NCBI GenBank assembly: GCA_937120475.1
Contig: CAKZJV010000005.1
Location: 1-64,000 of the forward strand
From: an uncultured Cryomorphaceae bacterium
GTDB taxonomy: Bacteria; Bacteroidota; Bacteroidia; Flavobacteriales; Schleiferiaceae
DNA length: 64,000 nt
Reading direction: 5' to 3'
Numbering within the stretch: position 1 is the stretch's first letter; every line of letters starts with the position of its first letter. The notes under the pieces are model-generated. The model searched no databases. It worked only from the letters and a program-made list of their open reading frames with translations, and had not been told where the DNA came from. This document shows positions 9,501 through 15,130 of the stretch, in pieces. The translations under genes and the position numbers were made by a program.

Positions 9501-11776
9501 ACCAAACCGAGTCCTACAGTGCCTTAAAATACGGGGTAAGCCTGGGTACTGATTACATCAGTTCAGATGGCAGCACCGTAATCTGGGACTTTAGTGCCAA
9601 CACCGGCTACAACAATGATATTGCCGGAATCGGGGTAGATGGATTATCAGAATTGATCCAAAAGCAAAGTTCGTCTGAAAACAGTGATGCCCTTGTTACC
9701 ATCGGCCTGGGGAGCATTGCCAGTTCCAATCAAACCAACAACACTGATTTCAGTGCGGACGAGAGTTTTCTGATTTGGGGGAATGATGATGGCAGCCTGG
9801 CCGGAACGGTTTCCAGCGCATCCATCACGGCCGAAACCGGCATTGTGGATCAACTGCAGCGCAAATGGAAAATTGTGGAAAACAATACGGTGGATGCCGT
9901 TCAGGTAGCCATACCTCAAAGTGAACTGGAGAGTTATTTCCCTTACCTCAACGAAGGGGGCAACCTTTACCTCAGAGTAGCAGACAATGCCGCCCTCACT
10001 TCCAACGTGCAGGAGTATGCTCTGAGCACCGCCACGGTAAATTCAGTAGCCAGTTATGTAACGTCCATCGATTTTGACGGCACCCAATATTTTACCGTGG
10101 TTCAAAAAGACATTATCCTCTGGACGGGTACGGAGTGGCGGGGTGGGCTAAGCTCTGTAACTGATCATGCACCCTCTAATGAGGCGGCCGATGCGACTAA
10201 AGCAATGATCATCCTGGCCAGTGATACAGCCCGGTTAACCGAAGCAGTAGAGGTTAATTCAGTAACCGTGAACAGTGGGGCCAGCCTCGCCTTATCTGCA
10301 GCCAATTGCCTGCTGGTCAATTCCACATTCACCAATAATGGGAATTACCTACTGGAAGCCGACAACTCAGGATTCGCTTCCTACAAGGGGCCAGCCGTGG
10401 AAGCCACCTATCAGCAGTACATTGATAACGGGGGCTGGCACCTCATAGGTTCGCCATTTTCCGATGCTACCTTTAATGATTTCAGCTTCCTGAATGATAA
10501 TGGTTTTATTAACCACCCCATAGGAGGTAGCAGCCAGGATTCCTGCATTTATTGCAATTTGTTCTGGTATGACCCCGCTACGGATAATGGTGAGGACATT
10601 GGTTTTGGGGCTTCCACCGCCTACGGCACCTGGCGTTCATCGGTGGACAGTTCCGAAGGCTTTCTACCCACCAGGGGATGGAATATGTTTTTTGATAGCG
10701 CCTCGGGTTTTTCAACTGCACCCTGGACTTTGATCATTGCCGGTACCTTGAACAATGGTAATATCATACAGTCGGTAAACGAAAATAACGGGGGTTGGAA
10801 CTTACTGGCCAATCCCTACCCTTCGGTTTTAGACTGGGACAGTTTTGCAAACGGCCTTTCGGGAGAAATTGCCAGCGCTTACCACATTTGGGATCATGAA
10901 AACAACAATTATGCGGTGTACTCTCCTGGATCGGGAACCCTTGGAGCTACGCGGTATATAGCCCCGTTACAAGGCTTTTTTGTGCAAACGCTAACGGCTG
11001 GTGGACAAGGTTCGGGTAATACGCTTTACAACCTTACATTCGCCAATACCGATCGTCCTGATGCCTGTAAAACGGATTCTTCAGTCTTCTTTAAAACCAC
11101 TGCAAGCAACCGCATCATTTTACAAACCAGGCATCTGAAAAGTGGCAAAATCGATGAGGCTATCCTTAACTTCAGTTCAGCTTATCAGCGTAACTACCAA
11201 CCGGATGAGGATGTAAACAAACTTTTTAGTTCCCGCTATGATGTTTCATCGGTATATACCCGTGCCGGTGAACATTATTTGGCTATTACCGGAATGAGTT
11301 TTCCAACCACGCGCGATAGCAGTATTGTAGGTGTACGGGCTCGCGAGGAAAGGGAAATCAGTATCCAGGTTATCGAATACCCTGCCAACTGGACGGTGTA
11401 CCTGGAAGACCGACTAACGGGAATATGGCATCCTGCTGGTGATCCCTATACATTTACACAGGATAACCGTTTAAAAGACCGTTTCATACTGCATTATAGT
11501 TCAAACGAAATTGAAAAGCGTACCCTTGCGGCAGAGTTGTTAGAACTCTATATAAACAAGGGCGATTTAATGATAAATATTCGTCAGAATGTGGTAGAAG
11601 CCGATTGGCAATTGATCAGTTTAAACGGTGCGGTAGTTCTAAGAGGCCGGGTTGAACCCGGAGGCCCTCATAAACAAAGGGTAAGCATTTCCAACCTGAG
11701 TTCAGGAACTTACCTCTTTCAATTAATTACCGACCGGGAGGTTGAAAACCGAAAGATTCCGATTATCCAAAAATGA
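527..11776 (+). CDS. giant T9SS surface protein with six LamG/DUF8202-like units and five Calx-beta domains
   Basis: The product has 3749 residues and is predicted to be exported and anchored or released by the type IX system. I chose ATG 527 over the upstream TTG at 509 because it begins a clean signal peptide (MRKFLLSIFLL..., cleavage after TFGQ, residue about 19). Six repeat units begin with (S/G/Y)PGxV at residues about 21, 578, 1128, 1675, 2225 and 2766. Each has a LamG/concanavalin-like half, with a W(Y/L/F)KA motif and WxDQS, then a DUF8202-like half with KYG, ASDGTT and GIGRDD motifs. Units 1-5 end in a Calx-beta domain (acidic GTATSGTDY and SNPS motifs, DDD linker). Unit 6 lacks it and leads into a WTG...W domain at about 3195-3560. 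A diverged type A sorting domain ends the protein (ISNLSSGTYLFQL). Units 1-4 share one LamG subtype and units 5-6 another. The gene is ATGA-coupled to the next one. An adhesive or glycan-binding role is inferred. Confidence 0.9.
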   Translation: MRKFLLSIFLLSSLITFGQSPGGVSGSLRVWYKANEGTANTTDNSNSGGWSDQSGNGYNAWINGTPLYMDNATENINFNPTIYLNGSSYFNLNNPVIRSGGHQFGNPIRDYTIIGVGLRENGGYNIVFGDNANNGAEQALAFGYKNTNTTATITHWTNDLDLTGLDVYNSPAESPFLLMGNYDQNSGRVLEEIRNNDFNRISDGNTTPLNGYSGFHVGRTAAGGWGNFTGRISEVVVYQTALSGLDKQKVYTYLALKYGLSLPADADGDATPNEILSGSVREGDYVASDGTTIIWDYAAQGSGYHNDVGGIGRDDNSELYQKQSKSQNPGALLTFGLGSIENTNNANSSTFSNDKTFMLWANNGGSNSFTTTGAPSGREILGRQWRVQETGTVGTVKLQVPASTSSLSDKLPAAGTLELLVDDDGNFSSGATSYGMTLNGTNWEIDINLSDGDYFTFAPGGAELSATVVGNESGPVNVEFTVTLPSVNTTGSAFTFDIDDEFTGTATNGTDYVSIPLSATISVPNGSQTGTYSITVIDDGDGEGIETIDVSISNPSGPEYFVAQGNATGTILDDDSGPGGVGGSLNVWLRADFGTSTSTNNTALTTWSDQSIQGNDATSTGDPPLFKNNITDNINFNPTIDFDGSNDRLALDLTDIKNGNGNGNGKYTLISVGLREDGNANFIIGSQNYTYTDKLHFGYSANANLTLSNGPNVDISTNAFNNPALTPFLIFAQYNGSGRILEETRDAVFRRSSDNNSQPITNNQNNYIGDVESGSAHYNGRISELIVYDNDIGDLEKQQVYSYLALKYGLQLGNNNDNDASVNEIISGSVKEGDYIASDGSTVVWTYATHGSTYFNDLAGIGRDDGGALNQKQSKSASQDALITMGRDTVVSLNSAHPNTFASDLSFLLWGNNNGSVTFTTTGAPTNREILGRVWKVQKTGSPGTARLRVPASTSSLSSKLPAASALDILVDDDGDFTSGFEIVSLQLVGTNWEADVDFDNGDYFTFSPKGADLSVSVNGNENGPVNIEFTVTLANTNTTGSAFTFDIDDAGTGTATSGSDYTAIPGAATISVPNGASTGTYSVTVLDDGLAEGNETVRATISNPSGPEFFVGISTATATIFDNDAGPGGVGNNLNVWLKANAGTSTSTDNTSLTSWTDQSPDGNNALEDGNPPLYRTNSADNINYNPSIEFDGSNDRLVLDLTDIKNSNYTLLGVGIREDGNANYLLGSDGGTNNNGLGFGYTSANTTASLGHWNNNLNLTGLNGFNTPNLTPFILFGDYNGSGRSLEETRDAGFARNTDNNTVDLGGTETNYIGALVNNNAYYSGRIGEIIAYNSDVTALEKQQVYSYLALKYGMTLTDDSDGDASVNEVISGSVREGDYVASDGTTIIWSYNTNGSTYFNDLAGIGRDDASQLSQKQSRSSATDGLVIMGLNSIAASNAANTGSFSVDKSFLMWGNNDGSITFTTTGAPAGRQVLDRKWKVQETGTVETVRIRVPASNSSATTKIPATAVLDILVDGDGDFTSGATAHAMSLNGTNWETDLNLTNGNFFTFSAQGVVLSVSQNGAENGPTAIEFTVTLPKVNTSGSAITFDIDDAATGTATSGTDYTAIPGAATVSVANGSQSGTYTVTVNDDANPEANETMSATISNPSDPEYFIGTATAEALILDNDVGPGAVGNNLVLWLKANSGTSTSTNNTSLNTWLDQSPGANNANSDGSPPTYKSNTTDNINYNPVIDFDGINDRLLLDDFDITGSNYTLIGIGQRQATGFNPLIGSEGTSDNQDLYFGYRDNTTATLSQQRYSGFLNLTGLNTFDNPAETPFLLFGDYDGSNRSLEELRDQSLSDITAAYTTNLGGNRDHFIGDHETENSYNGLIGEVVAYNTTLTGLEKLRIYSYLALKYGFTLPDNNDNDATANEVISGSVREGDYVASDGTTLIWNYASQGATYFNDVTGIGRDDESNLLQKQSKSENTDGMVAIGLNSIAASNTANAGSFSGDLSFLLWGNNDGSIAFTATGAPTGKQVLSRVWRVQETGTIGSVAIQVPANNSTATTKIPYVTSLSILVDADGDFTSGATETTLALNGSNWEGSVDFASGNYFTFQKSGAVISTTTNGDEDGPVDIVFTVTLPGNNTSGSAITFDIADAGTGSATSGSDYTAIPGGAQVSIANGASTGTYTLPVIYDGVQEVQEDVNVTISNPSLADIHIEQASANATIEDFSPVDPSPGGVLDNLVFWLKADTGTNTQLNGGSVTGWTDVSGNGNSASSSGTAPLFDAVLANYQPAIDFSGTSDYMGISNSADINTSAASAKSYTIVLRTGSDITTRQLIYEEGGGTHGLNIYLEGGNLHTNIWVSGGDNDASTPIAVNTEYVVTFVYDGGNSRWDTYLNGSLAMSDATVQTSLPSHSGAIGIAAINNTTRYNGTNVSSGDPFGGQIMEMAYYNTKALTTTERNQIESYLAAKYGISLPGNYLAADGSTVFWNSTTNSGYTNEVSGIGRDDLSSLDQRQSIGASPDSLLSIGLGDINGSNAGNANTFSSDENFLFWGHNNGNLIFTNINAPAVRSVLQRTWRFQHTGNVGTIKIRVPDNGSGYLTTLPPEESNVYLLTDADGDFSSGASETSLSLNGNYWEATLTTPSLPYFTIATDRITDANLTVTVNGDETGPVNIEFTVVLPDTNRTGGPITFDIDDLGTGSATSGFDYVAVGASDQISVADGDLFGTYTLTVVDDNLREPIEDVTLEISNSSDPGTTIGVGSATATISDDDVAYPGGVSENLIFWFKADLGTNTTTDGAAVTNWTDQTNSGRNASAINSGPLYAEVLSNYNPAIDFSGDGFTMADDDAINTDGPYAAKSYTIVFRTGSDVNTRQLIYEQGGGGNGMNLYLNGGNLEGNLWNGSVDYPVTTAASANTVYVVTYVFDGGSNTISLYVNGSLANSNTSAPNTLSNHSGDVGIGEIDNDTQFNPGTDVGSGENLQGHIMEIIYFNEDVLTTTERNQTESYSALKYGVSLGTDYISSDGSTVIWDFSANTGYNNDIAGIGVDGLSELIQKQSSSENSDALVTIGLGSIASSNQTNNTDFSADESFLIWGNDDGSLAGTVSSASITAETGIVDQLQRKWKIVENNTVDAVQVAIPQSELESYFPYLNEGGNLYLRVADNAALTSNVQEYALSTATVNSVASYVTSIDFDGTQYFTVVQKDIILWTGTEWRGGLSSVTDHAPSNEAADATKAMIILASDTARLTEAVEVNSVTVNSGASLALSAANCLLVNSTFTNNGNYLLEADNSGFASYKGPAVEATYQQYIDNGGWHLIGSPFSDATFNDFSFLNDNGFINHPIGGSSQDSCIYCNLFWYDPATDNGEDIGFGASTAYGTWRSSVDSSEGFLPTRGWNMFFDSASGFSTAPWTLIIAGTLNNGNIIQSVNENNGGWNLLANPYPSVLDWDSFANGLSGEIASAYHIWDHENNNYAVYSPGSGTLGATRYIAPLQGFFVQTLTAGGQGSGNTLYNLTFANTDRPDACKTDSSVFFKTTASNRIILQTRHLKSGKIDEAILNFSSAYQRNYQPDEDVNKLFSSRYDVSSVYTRAGEHYLAITGMSFPTTRDSSIVGVRAREEREISIQVIEYPANWTVYLEDRLTGIWHPAGDPYTFTQDNRLKDRFILHYSSNEIEKRTLAAELLELYINKGDLMINIRQNVVEADWQLISLNGAVVLRGRVEPGGPHKQRVSISNLSSGTYLFQLITDREVENRKIPIIQK
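587..10110 (+). repeat. six tandem protein-coding repeat units
   Basis: Unit boundaries, set at the proline codon of the (S/G/Y)PG motif, are 587, 2258, 3908, 5549, 7199 and 8822. Units 1-5 are therefore 1671, 1650, 1641, 1650 and 1623 bases long, all whole numbers of codons. Unit 6 ends near 10110 and lacks the Calx-beta third. The repeats are diverged at the DNA level but keep the same motif order, so they look like old duplications rather than a recently expanding array. Confidence 0.85.
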
Positions 11777-12375
11777 TCAGGTCATGGCCTACATATCATT
11801 GGTTTTTACCCGCATGCTTTATGTGGCTGGGCCAGCCCTGGAGTTTGGATCTATCGGCCCAACCCGGAAACCCGATTTTCGGGCTTACCACTGAAATGGG
11901 TATGGCTGTGGATATGCAACCCATTGCCATCTTTGATATTGAGACCAATACGGGTACAACCGACATTACACTCAATCTAACTTCCCCCGGTGAAGCGGGT
12001 GAGTCGTTGGATACCGCTACTCAAGTGAACAGCAACAACTGGATCAATTATTCCAGTGCGGACCGTGACGTTTCCAGCCGTCATATCGAGGTAAGCGTGG
12101 GTGCCGGAAGCGTTCCGGCCGGTTTGGAGTTGTTGGTCAGCGTGGGAAATTGTGTGGGTGGGGCCGGTTCAAGAGGAAGCCCGGTATCTTCGGAAGTGAG
12201 CATCTCCACCGTTGCTCAGAATATTATTACCGGCATACAAGGTTGTTATACCGGCAATGGTCCGGGCTTTGGCCACCAACTAACCTTCAGGTTGCGTTAC
12301 ATCAATTCGAACTTTGACCAGATTACGGTGCAATCCACGCCCTTAACCATAGTTTATACCATGGTAGATGACTAA
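11773..12375 (+). CDS. exported protein of unknown function, paralogue of the next gene
   Basis: A 200-residue protein that starts at the ATGA overlapping the stop of the giant gene, so it is very probably translated with it. The N-terminus is a long, Trp-rich signal-like segment ending near LSAQPG (residues about 1-30). The mature part is rich in Thr, Ser, Val and Gly and looks all-beta. Its C-terminus ends in alternating strands (LTIVYTMVDD) that resemble the end of the next protein (TTIIFTLYGD). Both also share an internal FR-containing strand and an I(I/A)G(I/Q)G turn. I do not recognise the family. Fold and context suggest a fimbria-like or WxL-like beta-sandwich partner of the giant protein, but this is inference. 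Confidence 0.75.
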   Translation: MIRSWPTYHWFLPACFMWLGQPWSLDLSAQPGNPIFGLTTEMGMAVDMQPIAIFDIETNTGTTDITLNLTSPGEAGESLDTATQVNSNNWINYSSADRDVSSRHIEVSVGAGSVPAGLELLVSVGNCVGGAGSRGSPVSSEVSISTVAQNIITGIQGCYTGNGPGFGHQLTFRLRYINSNFDQITVQSTPLTIVYTMVDD

Positions 12376-12883
12376 GTGGAAATATTCATACCGGCTATTT
12401 TTCCCACTGGTCTTTTACCTGGGCCTGGGCCATTTAGCGAGTGCCCAATTGGTGCGCAGCCAGGTAACGGAATGGACAGAAATACTGGATGCCGGCTCAC
12501 TGGCCACACCCAATGAAGCGGGTTCAGACCTGAACCCTACCCTGGAAACCTCGTCCACCTACAATCAATTGGATGTAAATAACGTGAGAAACACGCAGGA
12601 CTGGCGCATTACCGTAAGTAAGCTGGATGTAAACTGGCCCGCCCAGTTTATTCCCTATGTACAAAGAACCAGTACCGGCATACCCTGTGGTTCCTGCACC
12701 GGGGTAGATGTGGGTAACTCCATAACCGGCTACCTACAGATAACTGACCTGGAACAGGATTTTATTGCGGGACAGGGTGCGGTGAGTAATATTGATCTAC
12801 AGTTCCGGATAAACGGCATTACCCTGGCTTTGAAAGCAGATTATTACCGCACCACCATAATTTTCACCCTTTACGGTGATTAA
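12368..12883 (+). CDS. exported protein of unknown function, second paralogue
   Basis: A 171-residue protein overlapping the preceding gene by 8 bases. It has a signal peptide (hydrophobic core LFFPLVFYLGLGHLASA, cleavage before QLVRS). The mature domain has the same plan as its neighbour: an ITVS strand, a WPA motif, one Cys pair (CGSC), then ITD..QDFIAGQG, LQFRI and a final TTIIFTL strand. No known family is recognised. As last gene of the operon it is convergent with, and overlaps by 4 bases, the barrel gene at 12880-14475. The three-gene order (giant repeat protein, small protein, small protein) suggests structural subunits or anchors for one surface structure. Confidence 0.75.
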   Translation: MTKWKYSYRLFFPLVFYLGLGHLASAQLVRSQVTEWTEILDAGSLATPNEAGSDLNPTLETSSTYNQLDVNNVRNTQDWRITVSKLDVNWPAQFIPYVQRTSTGIPCGSCTGVDVGNSITGYLQITDLEQDFIAGQGAVSNIDLQFRINGITLALKADYYRTTIIFTLYGD

Positions 12884-14475
12884 AAGTTATAGGCCGCTTC
12901 CAAGCTGATTCCCAGTTGATAATACCTTTGCCGGACACCGTCCTGCACCAGGCTGGAGTTGAGCTGCATATTGCCGAAACCGTTTAAACGCAGGCTAATG
13001 CTGCGGCTGAGGTAACAATCCACACCCAAACTAAACAGGGCATTGTATTGTAAAGGGGCAACCAAACCGGAAGTTTCCTCTTCACTAAGGCTAAGGTTTG
13101 ACCCGGCCTGTATATACCGGAAGGAAGTTTGTATTGGGACACCCAGCGAAAAGCCTCCTCTTAACCAGGGCTTTAACCTTCCTTTACCAAAGCGGTATCC
13201 CAGGGTTAGCGGTATTTCAACGTAATTCCATGAGGTTCGGCCATTGTTCTTTTCAAGGGTGGTATCCCGGTAATCGTACACCACGTTATAATTCCAGTAG
13301 CCCTGGAATATGCCGGTAATTACCCGCATAGAATCTACGGAAACCACGTTGTTATAGTCATTAACCGATCCGTAACGACCATCTACAACGGCTGTATCCC
13401 TGCGGTTGAAATTATATTGTAACTCTTCTCCATATTCCGCCCAACGAATACCCAGGCCCAGCGTCCAGTTAGAGTTCAGGAAGTAATCCAGGTTTACACC
13501 GGTAGGAATGGTCCAGATTTCTTTTTCCTCGGCCTTTCGTTTTTCCAGGTACGAGGTATTTTCCGATTCTAATAACTTACCGGTGAATGCATACCCTCCC
13601 CATAATGAAACGGAAAAACGTTCCCGTGAAAAAAGCCCCATTTTATCTTCCTCCCCGGCACTGCTCAGCACGTCAGCTTCCGCGATGTTGGGGAAAGCCA
13701 GGTGTGCCATTCTGAAATTAGTGGTTTTCTCCTCTTCCTCGCTTTCCGGGGTTTCCGTTGTACCCATTTCCGATGGCTGGTTTAGTGTCTCCTCTTTTGG
13801 TTCACCGGGACTCTCTTCCTGGTTTTCCAAAGCCACTGGCTCCTTTTCCTGCTCATTAACTGAAGCAGAAGGACTGGACGGTTCTTTAATATCGCCTTTT
13901 TCTTCAGCAATATCTGCTTCCGCCATAAGCGTGGATTCGTCTGCACTATTTTCTGATTCAGATTCCACGTTAACAGGGTTGGAAGAATTAACCGATGAAC
14001 CGGAAGGTTTTGTACCGGCAGGGGCACTGGATGATTTACGATTGTTAGTGATGCTAGTTGGGGCATAATTTTCAGCTACAACTTCCAAAGGCGAATCCTC
14101 TTCAACATCAACTTTACCACTGCTTGTCGGTATTTCACCTTCTTCATTCTGTGGCTCACCAGAAGTTATTTCTTCACTTTCCTGTTTCAGCAAGTCCGGT
14201 TGCTCCTCATCCGCAATATTAATCTCTGTGGGATTTGGCTGGATGTTCTCATCAGCTGCCTGATTCTCCCGGAAACCCCAATACCAGATAGCCGGAATAA
14301 GCAGCAATACCAGTAAGGCCAAACCTAAAGCCCGCCATAAGCCCGAACCACTTCCGGAAACCGGCATTTCGGCATCCAGCATTTTTTCCATATCCGCCCA
14401 GCCCTTTTTCTTCAGGCTATCGGGGAAATTCTGCTCTCCGAATTCTTCCTTATATTTTTTATCGATCTGACTCAC
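12880..14475 (-). CDS. envelope-spanning anti-sigma candidate: inner-membrane helix, acidic linker, outer-membrane beta-barrel
   Basis: A 531-residue protein with three parts. Residues 1-45 are a short cytoplasmic segment with an FPDSLKKKGWADMEKML core, of the type seen at the N-terminus of Bacteroidota barrel-linked anti-sigma proteins. Residues 46-68 form one transmembrane helix (LALLVLLLIPAIWYW). Residues 70-285 are a disordered Glu/Ser/Pro/Asn-rich linker. Residues about 285-531 look like an outer-membrane beta-barrel (FSVSLWGGYAF, alternating aromatic strands, terminal AAYNF). There is no cleavable signal peptide, so the N-terminus should stay in the cytoplasm. The GTG start overlaps the stop of the ECF sigma gene (GTGA), so the two are translationally coupled. 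This matches the architecture of the dual-membrane-spanning anti-sigma (Dma) proteins of Bacteroides. Sigma binding is inferred from the pairing. Confidence 0.8.
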   Translation of the reverse strand: MSQIDKKYKEEFGEQNFPDSLKKKGWADMEKMLDAEMPVSGSGSGLWRALGLALLVLLLIPAIWYWGFRENQAADENIQPNPTEINIADEEQPDLLKQESEEITSGEPQNEEGEIPTSSGKVDVEEDSPLEVVAENYAPTSITNNRKSSSAPAGTKPSGSSVNSSNPVNVESESENSADESTLMAEADIAEEKGDIKEPSSPSASVNEQEKEPVALENQEESPGEPKEETLNQPSEMGTTETPESEEEEKTTNFRMAHLAFPNIAEADVLSSAGEEDKMGLFSRERFSVSLWGGYAFTGKLLESENTSYLEKRKAEEKEIWTIPTGVNLDYFLNSNWTLGLGIRWAEYGEELQYNFNRRDTAVVDGRYGSVNDYNNVVSVDSMRVITGIFQGYWNYNVVYDYRDTTLEKNNGRTSWNYVEIPLTLGYRFGKGRLKPWLRGGFSLGVPIQTSFRYIQAGSNLSLSEEETSGLVAPLQYNALFSLGVDCYLSRSISLRLNGFGNMQLNSSLVQDGVRQRYYQLGISLEAAYNF

Positions 14476-15044
14476 GCCCTTCTCAATCCTATTTTACCAT
14501 CAGGAAGTTGCTCCTGCAACTTGGTTCTTGCGTTACCCAGGTGTCTTATGGACGAACGCTCGGAAATATCCAATGCTTCGGCAATTTCCTTGTGCGAATA
14601 GCCATCTATTGCGTACAGGTTAAAAACCATTTGCTCCACCTTTTTTAAACTCCCCATTATATATTCCAGGTACTCCTTTTCTATCCACTCGCCACCAGGC
14701 TGCTCATTAATACTTTGATTTTCAAGATTATCAACCCCATTTTCGAACAGGGACATGCGCCTGCATTTCTTGCGATAACTGTCAATGGCCTCATTTACCG
14801 CGATGCGCTTAAACCAGGGGTCAAAAGGAAACTTGGGTTCGTACGTATGCAAACTTTTAAGAACTTTCATAAAAGCAACATTCAAAACTTCCATAGCCAT
14901 ATCTTCTTCCTTTTCATAACGCATACAAATGCTCATCATAGGGTTGAAACAGTAATCATATAACTGAAACTGCGCTCTCCTATCATTATGTAAACACCCT
15001 TGTATAACTTTATCAAGTTCCTTCACGCAAGGCTTTGACTGCAT
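14472..15044 (-). CDS. ECF RNA polymerase sigma factor
   Basis: A sigma-70 family protein of 190 residues when started at the ATG 15044 (MQSKPCVKELDK). An upstream ATG at 15113 would add 23 residues with no family similarity. Region 2 is seen in YDYCFNPMMSICMRY and in the FDPWFKRIAVNEAID segment, and region 4 in YSHKEIAEALDISERSS, the helix-turn-helix that reads the -35 element. Its stop overlaps the start of the coupled barrel protein, the likely anti-sigma. The target genes are unknown. The two PKD proteins upstream on the same strand and the surface operon opposite are natural candidates. Confidence 0.9.
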   Translation of the reverse strand: MQSKPCVKELDKVIQGCLHNDRRAQFQLYDYCFNPMMSICMRYEKEEDMAMEVLNVAFMKVLKSLHTYEPKFPFDPWFKRIAVNEAIDSYRKKCRRMSLFENGVDNLENQSINEQPGGEWIEKEYLEYIMGSLKKVEQMVFNLYAIDGYSHKEIAEALDISERSSIRHLGNARTKLQEQLPDGKIGLRRA

Positions 15045-15130
15045 AATGCAGTCCTTTGGTTGGATCGAAAACCCTTTGAAAAAACGAGACGGAACGAATA
15101 TTTTTGGCTCCACCCCTTTACCTCTCCGGC

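Noticed and set aside
13508-14068. 186-codon plus-strand frame inside the barrel gene
   Set aside because: It is antisense to the Glu/Ser-rich linker; Ser- and Phe-rich shadows arise there from codon bias.
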